This document shows positions 12,212 through 23,911 of a stretch of 64,000 bases of DNA, in pieces. The notes below the pieces were generated by a model that was not told where the DNA came from, searched no databases, and saw only the letters and a list, made by a program, of their open reading frames with translations. This stretch comes from Rosellinia necatrix. Lineage: Eukaryota > Ascomycota > Sordariomycetes > Xylariales > Xylariaceae. The translations under genes were made by a program, and so were the position numbers. The stretch spans positions 3,224,001 through 3,288,000 of the forward strand of contig JAGYVD010000003.1 of NCBI GenBank assembly GCA_021209875.1. The letters run 5' to 3'. The first letter of the stretch is position 1. Every line of letters begins with the position of its first letter.

Positions 12212-14318
12212 ATGGAATCGATATATAGCACATTGGTTCTGGTCGTGTCTCTATTATTGCCCCACGGGCTCGCGAACGCGAACGGCGCTGGAGGATACGA
12301 TTACGGTCACAACACCCATCTTCGTCTCCATAAACGAGGCTTCGACCAATCTTCAGTTGTAGGAAGTCTTCCCCTTGTCGACGGCCAGCCGCAGCCAAGG
12401 TTGGAGATTCGAGACTTACAAAAGGACCACGACCAATGGAGCTTGTATATTCTCGCCCTCAGCTGGATGCAGTACACATCTCACGACTCTCCTTTTTCGT
12501 GGTATCAGATCGCCGGTGAGTAGTGACCCAGCCCCAGCAGACTTTGGTGTATTGACATGGAACAGGCATTCATGGCGCCCCAGGCCTGACATGGGGAAAT
12601 GTTGCCCCCCTCCCGGGCAATGACAACATTGGCTACTGCCATCACGTCTCCATTCTCTTTCCTACCTGGCATCGGCCTTATCTTGTGTTGTACGAGGTAA
12701 CAAAACCCAAATAGAAGGCCTATTCTTTACACTGAAGTGATGCTAACCGGTAATTCCTTTTAGCAAACATTGTACACCATAATTCAGTATATTGCCTCCC
12801 TATGGCCAGATAAGGATCTGGACCGGGTTCAGAAGGCTGCAAAAAGATTCCGAATCCCTTACTGGGATTGGGCCATTGCACCTCCGAATGGAGAAAGCGT
12901 TCTTCCTCCCAGCGTCAGCGGTGATTCTAACGTGAATGTTTCTGGGCCCAATGGTGTTCAAAGCATCTCAAACCCCCTTTTTAGTTTTGCATTTCGGCCT
13001 TTTAACGGATCTATATTCCCAGATTCTCCCGTAAGTCCGCGCCCCCCTTCCCCAATCATTAGCACAAGCACGCAAAGCCAACCGTGGGTATCAGTACAAT
13101 AAATGGAACGAGACGAAGCGCGCCCCGCACCCTTCGACTGATCCCAACGCCCTGTCCAACAACTCTTTCGTGGCTGCCTCATTTGACAGCCATCTCCCAT
13201 CGTATCAACAGCGTCTTTACAACCTGTTCGCAAATTATCCGAACTATACGCATTTTAGCAATGAGGGATGGATTGGTCCGAGTAGCAACAATACATATGA
13301 CTCAATCGAATCGCTCCACGACTCTGTTCACACCATTGGGGGTGGAGTGTGGGGTCATTTGGCCATCATCGCGTATTCCGCATTCGACCCCTTATTCTTT
13401 CTGCATCATGCCAACATCGACAGAATATTTGCCATGTGGCAGGTTATCAATAATGACACCTATGTAGTTCCCACGGCTGCTGTCTACGCATCTCACACGC
13501 AAAACCAGGGCGATATCGAGGATGATCAGACTCCATTGAAACCATTTTTCGTCAACGATACTTCGTTTTGGACGTCAGAAACGGTCAGGAACTACGAGGC
13601 ATTTGGCTACACATACACAGAGGTTGCCAATAAGACGCGCGAAGAAGTCATGGCTACGATTAACCGCTTGTATACAGACTTTAGCCCGGCAACGATACCA
13701 CTCAGAGGCAGTCAAAACCGGCAAGCTCCTACGGGCCAACTAGACCAGACGCTCGGAAATACGTCTCTCCAGCCTTCAAATGCAGGAAATTCTTTGTCTT
13801 GGCAATCTGAATTAAATGGGCACTTCCCCATGAATGCGGTCTTTAAGGCCAACTCTGAGGGTACATACTATCGTGAATGGGTTGCAAACCTCGAAGCCAA
13901 GAAGCATGCATTTAACAGCTCCTATTTGATTTATTTTTTTATAGGAGACATCCCCGATGAAAGCTCTTCGTGGGGAAACCTCGATGGCCTAATCGGCTCT
14001 CTGGGAGTCTTTGCTGGCCATGGCCGGCCTATAGGAGCTGCACGTGATAAGGTAACGGGGACCGTTCCGTTGACATCGGCGCTAGTGCGTATGGTTACTG
14101 ATGGACGTATCTCGAGCTTAGGCCGAGAGGATGTTGAGCCATTCCTCAAGTTTTCTCTGCAGCTGAGGGTCGTTCTGATGGATGGGACCGTGGCCAACGT
14201 CAAAGATGTTGATGGGCTTTGCATCAGCATCGTTAGTTCAATAGTTACGGTTCCGACTACGGAGAATGAGTTTCCTAAATGGGGTGAGGTCGAGATAGCT
14301 TTTGATCTTGTCGTATGA
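12212..14318 (+). CDS. Secreted tyrosinase (polyphenol oxidase) with C-terminal domain
   Basis: Type-3 copper oxidase predicted to hydroxylate monophenols and oxidise diphenols. Four exons, 12212-12515, 12566-12696, 12764-13030 and 13095-14318, join in phase to 641 aa. Residues 1-23 form a signal peptide. The CuA site shows GIHG (His104), YCHH (Cys126/His128, the thioether C-x-H pair of fungal enzymes) and WHRPY (His137). CuB shows LHDSVH (His309, His313) and FDPLFFLHHANIDR (His338/339). A tyrosine motif FGYTY near residue 405 marks the end of the catalytic core. The following roughly 230 residues fit the shielding domain that keeps fungal tyrosinases latent. Several N-x-S/T sequons are present. 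It lies head-to-tail with an AA9 LPMO gene. All expected ligands are present. Confidence 0.93.
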
Positions 14319-15325
14319 TATTAATAGGCTGCGAGCGCTTTTTTCAGCATTACCCATTGGCGCTAGGGGGAAGACTTATAACTGGCTGCAAGGCATATAT
14401 TTGGCTTGATCTCATGTTCATTTTTGGAGCTCAATACTGAGTAAACGCCTCTACATCGCTTTATACCCTCTACAACGAATCCAGTTGCATAGTAATCTGA
14501 TAATATGCAAATGGTATTTGGTTTATTTATTTTATTGCACAGTTTGATTCATGGGTTGTTTTTGTGTTTCCTCTCGTGTAGTTGACGAATCCAAAACAAG
14601 TTTATACTTTGAGGACTTGGATAGCACCACAAACACCTCACAGAGATGCATGGAATTATAAGCTTTTGCTGGATCTTAAGAACAAAATTACCTGGCAGTT
14701 CAACCGGGGGTGTACGACTTGCAAGCACGAAATAGCACAGGATGAAGCTATCTATACCAGCAATACAGGTAACCCTCTAACAGATGTAAATAGACGCACT
14801 CTGTCCTAGTGATAATAAGATTCATCCGTATTCCCTCTTTGGTCTGCCGCGTGTTCAAGTTCCTATAATGTTCACTTTGGATGAATGTATGCCAAGCGCA
14901 CCCGGTAGTTTCCCCAGATCTTCTTCGTCCAGTCACGGAGTTTGCCTCCTCCTTGGCAACGCTTAATAAAAATACAAAGGTATAGTGCATGGTCATCCGG
15001 CTACGCCCAACCCATCACAGCAGCTGGTCGGAAACCCGAGACCTCCGAGCATGCCCTTTCACTAGTAGCTACTACGACTATTGAGATTACGGGCGGCTCG
15101 GGTAGAAGGTGCGGATTTTTGGTTATGATCGCTCAAGCGAGCCGAGTACGGCAGATAAGCGAACCGTGGGGTAGAAACGTATGAAAGGACATGTCTCCGA
15201 GAGATACCATGATTCCTGTAAATATAAGCCGTACCTATCCTCTGCTTCATGTGGAAGGCAGATCTGGTTTTCCCAACTTTTGTCATCCCACTCCATCGTC
15301 TTCTGGTTTTGTTCGTTAGCCCACC
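14319..15325. other. Tyrosinase-LPMO intergenic region
   Basis: About 1 kb without a credible gene. The left part is AT-rich and likely holds the tyrosinase 3' UTR. The right part should be the LPMO promoter, with a TATAAG at 15223-15228 about 100 bp upstream of the ATG. Confidence 0.55.
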
Positions 15326-16488
15326 ATGGTTAAGTCTTTCACTTTCGCGGCGGCAGCAGCCCTGCTGTTTGCTCCTCTCGCAAGCTCTCACTATATCTTG
15401 AATATCCGTAGGCATTTCTTAATATGGGGTAGGCTACTGTGAGGTTCATGCTGACGACTACGACAGTCATGCACAACGGCAAAGAGGTCGGAGGCGAATA
15501 CACCTACGTTAGAAGAAACTCCAATTCTTACATGCCGTCTTTCACGGAGATCATCGACTCGTCCGTATAATTTCCACTAAGATCTCCATGGTGGTAGTAA
15601 CTGATAGAGAGATAGGACCGACCTCAGATGCAATAAGGGCGCTACCAGTGCCGGAACGAAGACCTACATGGATGTCAAAGCCGGCGACAAGATCGGCCTC
15701 AAGCTGTTCAACCATGAATTCATCGAGCACCCGGGACCTGGGTTCTTCTACATGTCCAAGGCCCCCGGCAACGTGAGCAACTACGACGGATCAGGAGACT
15801 GGTTCAAAGTGTGAGTAGCAACGATGAGCCCAACTGCCTGCACCTAAGACGATGCCTACGCAGACCCTTCCCACCATGCCTCCTGCCCTAATATTACGAG
15901 CCCTTTATGTGATTAACGAGATATCTTCTTGCTCTAGTTGGGAGTCTGGTCCAACCGGTAGCCCTACCTCCACTGGCGGATGGCCGACCTACGGCAAGTA
16001 CACGATGGAGTTCACGCTGCCGACCACCCTTGAGGACGGCGAGTACCTGCTCCGAGGCGAGCACATCGGCATCCACGAGAACCGTAAGTCCCTATTCTCC
16101 GCCGCTAGGGATTGTTTGACAGGTCTTCACTAACACGAGAAATACGCAGACGTCGGGAAGCCACAGGTAAGACGACTTCATCCCCCCCAAAAGACCAATT
16201 ACTGACTCGAATCCCCCCATTCTTCGTGAAAAAAAAGCTATGTAAGCCAATACCCCCTTCAAATTGCCACCGAAGGGAAATATGCAGGCATGCTGACCAA
16301 CCCCCTCCCACGCTGCAGACATGGAGTGTGCGCAGATCCGCATCACCGGAGGCACCGGCACGGCCAAGCCGTCCCCGGTTTCCAAGATCCCCGGCATCTA
16401 TAGCAAGAACGACCCGGGACTAACGTTCAACTTCTGGGGCGGCAAGGGCGCCTACGTCATGCCTGGGCCTGCCGTCGCGAAGTTGTAA
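15326..16488 (+). CDS. AA9 lytic polysaccharide monooxygenase (secreted)
   Basis: Copper LPMO of the AA9 (former GH61) family, which oxidatively cleaves cellulose or related glucans outside the cell. I reconstruct seven exons: 15326-15407, 15467-15564, 15608-15810, 15938-16083, 16150-16166, 16238-16241 and 16319-16488, giving 239 aa. A 21-residue signal peptide ends just before His22, which becomes the catalytic N-terminal His1. Other active-site residues: His101 in HPGP, His174 in GIH, Gln182 and the axial Tyr184 in LYMEC. DLRCN and FFYMSKA are family motifs. There is no CBM1 and no linker, so it is a single-domain enzyme. Oddities: a 17-nt exon, a 4-nt exon and a 43-nt second intron. The acceptor chosen for that intron (15607) is the one that restores DLRCN, and it is the least certain junction. 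Confidence 0.88.
16238..16241 (+). other. 4-nt micro-exon of the AA9 LPMO
   Basis: CTAT lies between an acceptor (AAAAAG) and a GTAAGC donor. Both flanking introns (71 and 77 nt) contain CTGAC branch motifs. Skipping it shifts frame. Including it gives Q-L-Y-M-E-C-A-Q, the expected AA9 active-site strand, with the tyrosine codon split as T|AC. Confidence 0.82.
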
Positions 16489-17803
16489 AGACTGACGGTG
16501 TGCTAGACACCAGTGGCTGCTGTTTACTTGGGGCATCTTGCGGGCGTGGTTTGTTAAGGGGGTGCCGTTCCGGCAAGAAGGAAGCATGTATCGGCGTAGT
16601 AGAGGGAACATGCCTGTGTTCTCTTGAGTTAAAAAAAAAAAAAAAAATCCGGGGACAAATATGACACCTTGGGTTGTCGTTCCCTATCCGCGATTCTGCT
16701 TGCCGTGATACGACCTGTTGATTTACTAAACCCGCCGTAAGCTGGTCATTAATAACTTGTAGCACAAGTTATTAAGCGTTGCTGTATTTGACACCCGCGT
16801 TTCATGCTTGATCTATGGATCTAGCTCTGCTTGGTATTATAGTTGACGTGTATAGAACCGAAGCGTGTTTGGTCAGACAAGGCCCCCGAATATACGCCAG
16901 CGAGGCTTTATGAGTGGCAACCGGCTCCTTGAACGCAGTAACTATGGGAATCTATGGCCAAATACGATATACTATAAAGATAATATCATACCGGCCGATT
17001 TTATCGGGCGATCTGAAATGAGGGAAGGGGCTACATCGAGAGGTGAGTCGGCGGGCTAAACTCTTCAATAGCCAACAGTAACTTAGAGTTTTAAGGGGGC
17101 TGAGAAATGTGTGTCTACCTTATTCTACCTTATAGCTGGTAGTGGCTGAATGGAAAATAGTAACATTTACAAGGTTTACAAGGATACCCCGGTTGTTAGA
17201 TAAGGAATCCGTATTGTCCAAGGGGCGCGCAGGGGGTTGCCGGGTTAATAGTTTGCAGCGGCTCCTCAACAGAAGAACAGTTATTGGGACGCCCCGGGGC
17301 CCTTCCCACCTTACTCGTACAATAGATAACCTACGAACCAACTATCGTGCTTTAGTGATTTTATGTAAATGTAGTTGGAGGTAAAAGGACTGCGCTGGGT
17401 TTAATGCGCTGGGTTTAAAGGGACTATCGTTGTAGGATTTGTTATGGCCTGCAGAAAAATCTCTCAAAAAAAAAAAAAGCATGACACTTGGTTTTAGCTA
17501 CATTGCTTGCCAACCGCGTCATTACTTTGTGACAATGCTCTCCAGAGACTTGCGTAATTTCTCCTCGTGCTCCATGCCAATCTGGGTTTGCCGTCCAATA
17601 TGCCCAACCCGTGTTTTCGCTGTCGTGCGAATGGCCTCCTTCATCCCGACTCCTTGCTAGCAGCATTCATGCCGTGGACAGCCCATTCAACCCACAATTA
17701 AGCCCACCGTCATGTAAGCCATCCCGCTGCTGCGAACCTCGTAGAGCTACGCCACTGGTAATGCATAGCTCAGACTGGTGTGACCGCCATCTCAATAGCC
17801 ACA
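16489..17803. other. Intergenic, no gene recognised
   Basis: Contains an A17 run (about 16630) and an A12 run (about 17467). No frame with protein character was found. It holds the LPMO 3' UTR on the left and the 3' end of an unidentified minus-strand gene on the right. Confidence 0.5.
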
Positions 17804-18565
17804 TTAATGGGTGGCCGATGATTGAGTGTCGCTGCCAACGTCATTCGGGCCCTCACGCTGGGTAGACGGAAGAGAGTCGATACTGCTGCGGTCGCTAAAC
17901 GAGCTTTGGGCTACTGGCCGGGCGAACTTCAAAGGGCCGCCGTCGGACTGCGGCTGGCTCAGGGATCCAACAGAGGAAGACACGGAGAAGTGGTCTCGAG
18001 AAAGCCTATCGTAAATATTGGCAATGGCAGTCGGATTGTAGTCGTAGATAGCGCTGCTGATGAGGTTCTTCGTGGGTTTGAGGCCAAGATCCCGTCGGTA
18101 GGCATTCAGCGTCTGCAGCGGCTCGATATCGTGAATGGGGAATTCCAGCGAGGCTACGCCCGCAATTAGAGGTATGCTCATGCCGGTAACGGTGGCTCAG
18201 GGGACAAAGGGCGAGGTAGCTTACCTCCGAGGAGCCTTTGCTGGGGTTTATTCGCCTGCTGGTTGTGCGGAAGATCGCAGAGTCGTGGGTTTCCACGACG
18301 GCCTGGTATTTCCTGCGTCAGAATAACCGCGGCACGTTATAAACAAACAAGGCGAAATACGCACGTATGGAAAGAGGAACTTGGTTCAAGATCTGGCGGA
18401 CCCGGGGTTCGGCGGGCTTGGCCGGGCTGTCGATCCCCAGATGGGTTCCTAGATTCTAGGTGAGCAAGCCTTCTTCCTTCTTCTTCCTTCCTTCCTTCTG
18501 GTCCCGGGAATGGAGGATGGATGGGTTGACAAACCTTGGGGGAAGCTTTGGGTTGCGGTTGCCAT
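17804..18565 (-). CDS. Unidentified spliced gene, possible one-base frame break
   Basis: I do not recognise this protein. On the minus strand, exons 18565-18535, 18448-18361 and 18312-18225 join in phase and give a natural-looking N-terminus (MATATQSFPQG, then KPAEPRVRQILNQVPLSIR and KYQAVVETHDSAIFRTTSRRINP). The final exon 18176-17804 (MSIPLIAGVASLEFPIHD onward, with a serine-rich C-terminus ending SSATH) needs a phase that exon 3 does not supply. Removing one base from the four-base run at 18243-18246 restores it and gives about 192 aa. Alternatives are an unrecognised intron arrangement or a decayed gene. No membrane segments or catalytic motifs are visible. Confidence 0.42.
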
Positions 18566-18797
18566 TCTCTGTTAACTTAATCCCAGTCTTTAAGTGCACA
18601 TGCCAATCAATGACTCGAAATTATGTAGTTGGAGAGCGAAACTCCCGTACGTACAGGAAACGGAAGGATATAAAACACAAAAACCAGAAACTAGAAAGTC
18701 AGAGAGAGAGAGAGAGATCTGGAGTCGGGGTTGGAGCTGGCCGATGGGATTGGGAGAACCAGCAATAGGTAATGGAATTACCTATGTTGCGTAAGTA

Positions 18798-18957
18798 GTT
18801 ACTGCTGGTGGTTGGTTACTGCTGGTGGTTGGTTACTGCTGGTGGTTGATTGCCGGTGGTGGTTGATTGCCGGTGGTGGTTGATTGCTGGTGGTGGCTGT
18901 TGCTGGTGGTTGTTGCTGCTGCTGCTGCTGCTGTTGTTGTTTGTTGCTGCTGCTGCT
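18798..18957. repeat. GGTTACTGCTGGT minisatellite grading into (CTG)n
   Basis: Three copies of a TTACTGCTGGTGGTTGG unit, then a variant TTGATTGCCGGTGGTGG unit, then TTGCTGGTGGTTG and a (GCT)n run. The graded variants suggest local expansion by slippage. Confidence 0.85.
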
Positions 18958-21900
18958 AGTCTAGCTAGGTAGTTGCTAAGCAAGTAGGTAATTACTAAGT
19001 AGGTACTCGTGGCATGCGTCGTTAGCGTTAATCGAAGAGTCTACCTACAGCTGTGATAAGCCTGTGTGCATTTGCTGGAGTGGCAAAGCTCTTCGCGGCA
19101 GCTCGCAACCACTGCAGGGTTGGATCAACAATTCATGAGTTCCGATTGTATTGGGTCTATTGGTTGGGTTGTTGGGCTGGGCGGACTGAACACCTACGTC
19201 AATGCGTTCATACGTTTTTGTTTGTTATCGACATCCACAGGCTCTTGTACGTGCTTTGAGATTGGCAAATAGCCACCAAGGCATTCTGTATGTCGCCACG
19301 GGAAGTCGTCCTTTGCTGCGATATAATTGGTATAAGGCATTTCACAGTGCCATTCGTGTCTCCGCCGAAGCCACTGGGAGTTGACCATCATTGGCTGCTA
19401 GACCGGCAACAATGGCGACAATGTGGGAATGGGAAAACAATGCCAATCACTGCTTACGATTCCGTCGCCCTTCTCGGGACCTTGAGAGGGACCTTGGGAG
19501 GGACCTTGGGAGGGGCATGAAACCTCTGCTTTGGTTTTCCTATCTAGTGTAGTGTCTTCCGTTCATCCTTTCCCTTGAAGCCATTGTCGAGCCCAGCATT
19601 ATTCCATCATCTTGCAGCATGCAGATAGGGCTAGAAATCGCGTGAATGGGATTCTGTGGCCGTGTCCCGTGCATTGTTGGGAAAAGAAAGCATACTAATT
19701 ATAACATGGATCACTAAATGGCCATGTACCAACGGCTATGCTTGATGTCCAGGCAAGGCTGCAGAGAAGTAACGGCGGTGTGATATAGACAGGAGCATGA
19801 CAAGAATCCAATCAATTAACTTGGATATGATCAGCTGAATAGAGCGTATGGCTAATTGTGCCCCTCGCACAACTTGTCGTCCGAAGTTTTACGGCTGTGC
19901 CATTATCTCCTTGGACCGTCGGATCAAACCCGCAACAGACGCCCCCGGGCCTCCGTCATTGCCTGTATATGGTGTCCTCTGCTGGCTTTTCGAGACAGGT
20001 TATCATATTGGTTATTCTATTGAGCTATCGATAACGGGGATAGGTTCCAACAGCAAAGTATTGAAGAGTTTGTACACCTACTTTCGATATACAAGACGGG
20101 ACTGTTAACTTTGGACCCGTAGAGGATCAAAGTTGCGGGTCTCATTGTGTAAGCTGTGTGATACAATACAGCATCATTTGAGAGTTAAGAGAGGGTTTCT
20201 GTTCCGCGGACTGATCAACTATTATTGATAATAAGCCAGGGAAACGAACGAAAGAGACGTATCATTTGCAAATAAATAAATCCGTTCCCGTCAGCATTGG
20301 ATGCTACAAACAATATCTTGAATCATAAAATGTTTACGTGTTGCAAGGAAATTGTGTGATTGATTATATGAAGATGTGTACCACATGCCTATGACTTGAG
20401 CGGTGTATCGTACCTCCTAGGTACCTGCTCCGACAAGGAGTACAGGAACTCCTTGCTGAATGTTGGAACACACCGCGTCGGTGCAGTAATCAAATAACAC
20501 ACTCTTACGGCAGCTACATGGTAACTAGTGCTGGTGGTTGCGCTCATCTGGGTAGATACGCAGAGAGGACTACCCTGATACCGTAGCCCCTGAAACGCTG
20601 ACCGAGACGTGTGGCTTCGGGATATGTCTCTTAATCGTGAAGCCGGGGTAGGTTTGACAGTATTTATTTTCGCAGGAATGGCCGGTCTTGAGAATTAGAT
20701 ACCTGCGATAATGCTATTGAAGAATAGGGTGACGGTTAAACAACACCAACTAGGCTCCAGCTAGGGCAACTATCGACTGGCCGACAGCCGTAGGTTGACA
20801 ACATGAAAATAAAAGCCTCTTTTTAGCTTAAAAAATAAAGGGGGTAGGGGTAGGGATGAGTGGCGTTTTGGGGGGCACGGTAAACATGGTGGGTTTATCT
20901 AGTCCTACGATATTCAATATTCGCGGCCTAATCGAGGTGGCCCGGCCTCACCAGTGTGGGAAAGAGTAAAGCCGATACTACACAATCTGCATGGGGTTCA
21001 AATGGATCCTGACAGTGTCGAGGTTGTTCGATTTGTATGTATATTGATATAAAAACTCTGTGCCGGTCGCAAGAAATTCGTTATGCGTGGATGGCAAAGA
21101 GAAAAAAGCCTTGTTTGTGATGTGCCTTATTCGCGAGATGTTGAGACACTGGCATGAGACTTGATTGGACAGTTAATGGAGGGTTAAAGGGCTATAATTT
21201 GAAAAGTTTATGAGATGGGTAGAGATAGGATCAAGAGCCGGGTTAGACGTAGGTCTTCCTTCCTACAAGCATATTCTAACCGCACCGTTTCATTGCACGC
21301 GTGTGTATGTACGAAGTGCATGCCAGGTTACCACGCCAAGTTCCAATGGCGCCATTACCACCCGGCACTGCCGTGGGCATAAATAGGTTCCTTTTGAATG
21401 AGGGCGAGGGGTTGGACAAAGAAAAACCATAAAGAAGAAGAAGAAGAAGAAAAAAAAAAAAAAAAAAGATGTCCGGTCTAGATAGTGTTGAGACTGTCTC
21501 ACAATGTTCAGACGTGTTTGAATTTGGCCGAGCCTCACCCAGCGTAAACGTCGTCGCAACGACCCTGGCAGGGGGACGGGGGGAGCAGGCCAATGAAGGG
21601 AAGCTCATTGAGTAGCACCGAGCTCGGTCATCTATTGGCCATTATTGAACCCTGATCTATCTCACGCCAGATGTGCTATGTACACTATGTAAACCCGCAA
21701 AGCGAAAAACGACGATACAAGCCGAGGGGCCAACCGGATGGGGCGAGATATGGCGGATGACGGGCGGCTTGCTGTTGTGTTCCCACACCCAGGCGGTATA
21801 GGTAGGTTGAGGATCCTCAGGTAGCGTATCGGCTTGTCCTATGGCCTTCCTCCCCCCCTCCGCTTCACTGCCTCACTGGAGTAGTAGTCGTGAAAGCACC

Positions 21901-22024
21901 CCGGAGGGGCGTGGCCTCTCGGCATGTGGCTGGAACCGTTGAGTCTTTATTGAGGGGACTCGGCTGGGATGAATGCGCCTTTTGGAGAACCCTGGCAATC
22001 TAGCGTTTTACACTACTATGCGTA

Positions 22025-22048
22025 ACTATATATATATATATACACATG

Positions 22049-22087
<39 letters not shown>

Positions 22088-22149
22088 ATGTATGTATGTA
22101 TGTATGTATGTATGTATGTATGTATGCATGTATGTATGTATGTATGTAA
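22025..22149. repeat. Composite (TA)n(TG)n(TATG)n microsatellite
   Basis: Alternating TA, then TG, then about twenty tandem TATG units with one TGCATG interruption. Highly slippage-prone. Confidence 0.95.
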
Positions 22150-22447
22150 TGTACTTGTATATTGTATACATATAGTTATTGGTTAAACCTTGAATCGCCC
22201 TTCCTAGGGTCAGACTGGGGTCTCATCTGCCAACCGCAAACTTTACAAACATGTAGGTAGATAGATCGTGGCTGTAATTGCTTTTGGTCTGGTGTAACCG
22301 GTTTTTATTTTTGTCTTCTTCTTTTCTTCCTTTATTTACGTTGAATATCAGATCATGGGATGCCATTGCTAACAGCTCTTTTCCCTCGGAAGGGCTGCGT
22401 CGCGTCGGCAAACACGTTATTCAGTAACATTGTGTGGTGTGATGAGA

Positions 22448-22678
22448 GATAAGTGAGTGCCTACTGTAAGTACCTACAGGTGGTATCGAAGAGGTAGGCA
22501 CCCCAAGATATCACCAGGCTGGGTATATATAAGCTAGCCTGTTTCGGAAATAGCTTGGTATCCTGTTTCTGAGTCTAGACTAGTGCCACCAATACCCGCA
22601 TAACCACCGCTTGGCATTCCACTCCTTTCCTGAACCCCACTGTTACCCTATCTAATATACGGGGAGGGGGGCCTTATC
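22448..22678. promoter_or_regulatory. Possible GATA-factor sites upstream of ammonium permease
   Basis: GATAAG occurs at 22448-22453 (plus) and as CTTATC at 22673-22678. A further GATAG lies at about 23844, 68 bp before the permease ATG. AREA/NIT2 GATA factors control ammonium permeases in other ascomycetes. Function here is inference, because six-base sites occur by chance at this density. Confidence 0.25.
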
Positions 22679-23911
22679 TGAGCAGAGGTGGGCCAATGTG
22701 ATGTGATCCAATCGCCTGACGATCTTCTTCCTGACTCAGTTATTGATGATCGTATGAATCCCAACCTAAATACTACCATACTATGTATGCATGTACTTAT
22801 TAACTGCCTTAAGCATGCCTATTTTAACGCGTGACGGGCAAGAGTCCAGTCCCCATACCTAGATACTAACGCGACCCGCGTATCAGGGCTAGGTTATATG
22901 CGTATGTATCATAACCTATGTATGTATGGACGTATGGACGTATGTATGCATATATGAATTGGTAAGTTGCTTTTTCTATCGATTGTTGTTTTTCTCTCCT
23001 TGCCCGGGAGGGAGTTCCGTGACGGATGCACCATGACGGCCGGGCTTTCTTGGTGACGGGATTTGTTAAGCTCATTCATGGCCGTGGCTGATATGTCATT
23101 CTTTCTGTACTCATACAGACAAAAGTATACTGGTACATTACATGTATCAACCCCCACGGTCGACCCTAACCGTGTCCCTATCCCTGCTCGTAACGCCATT
23201 GGGGAACGCTGTGTTGTGTAGTGTAGGTACCGATTCGTTCCATCGAGCGACGGCCAGGTTTAGACACGCAAGCGAGCGATCGATCGGACTCACAAGCTGA
23301 CCGTTTACAAGTACACTATCGCGGGCGATGCCGGCTGCGATGCCGACTGTGATACCGCTTACTCCAAGCGCCTGAGGGCTCCTTCTAGAACAAGGAGGCG
23401 AGGACGAAATATCTCATCGGGTGCTACGCTGACATGAGGAGTCCCCCCTTTTCCCACCGACGGTCGGATTGAGATTGCTTCTTGGGGGGCGCGGGGCGTG
23501 TGTGGCGTGGAGGCTGCATAAGTGGTACGCCTTGCCGTTATCTGCGGCCAGCGACTATGATCCGATCTGGCCCAAGTTGCTTTTCTCGGTGCTTCATCCC
23601 ACTGCAAACCATCTTACCTTGTGTGCATGTACCGCATCCCATTCCCCCGCCGCACGGGGTGAGACACCAAGCATCAATTCTTGGCATGCTAATTCTTCAT
23701 ATGTTATCCCGTCCTACTCCACCGCTGGCCTACTTCGCTGCACAGTCCTCGAGCTGCTGACCTTCAAAGTTCTGATCTTCCGAGTGCCCTTCTACCCGGT
23801 GCTGTCCTTGCGCGAAGTTGATGCTGCATTGCCGCACCGACTAGATAGGCTGTTCGATCCCGGCGCACATCGTCGGAGCCTGTTGGAGCCTCTCGCAGCT
23901 CTGTTAGCAAA

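Larger units (their letters stand above)
18566..23911. other. 5.3 kb gene-poor stretch
   Basis: No coding exon could be supported on either strand. Contents: a GGTGGTTG/GCTGCT minisatellite (18798-18957), a short GAGGGACCTTGG tandem (about 19484-19517), an A-rich/AAG run (about 21436-21468) and a large composite microsatellite (22025-22149). The right end is the likely promoter of the ammonium permease, with GATA motifs at 22448-22453, 22673-22678 and near 23844. Many short open frames here lack conserved features. Confidence 0.5.
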
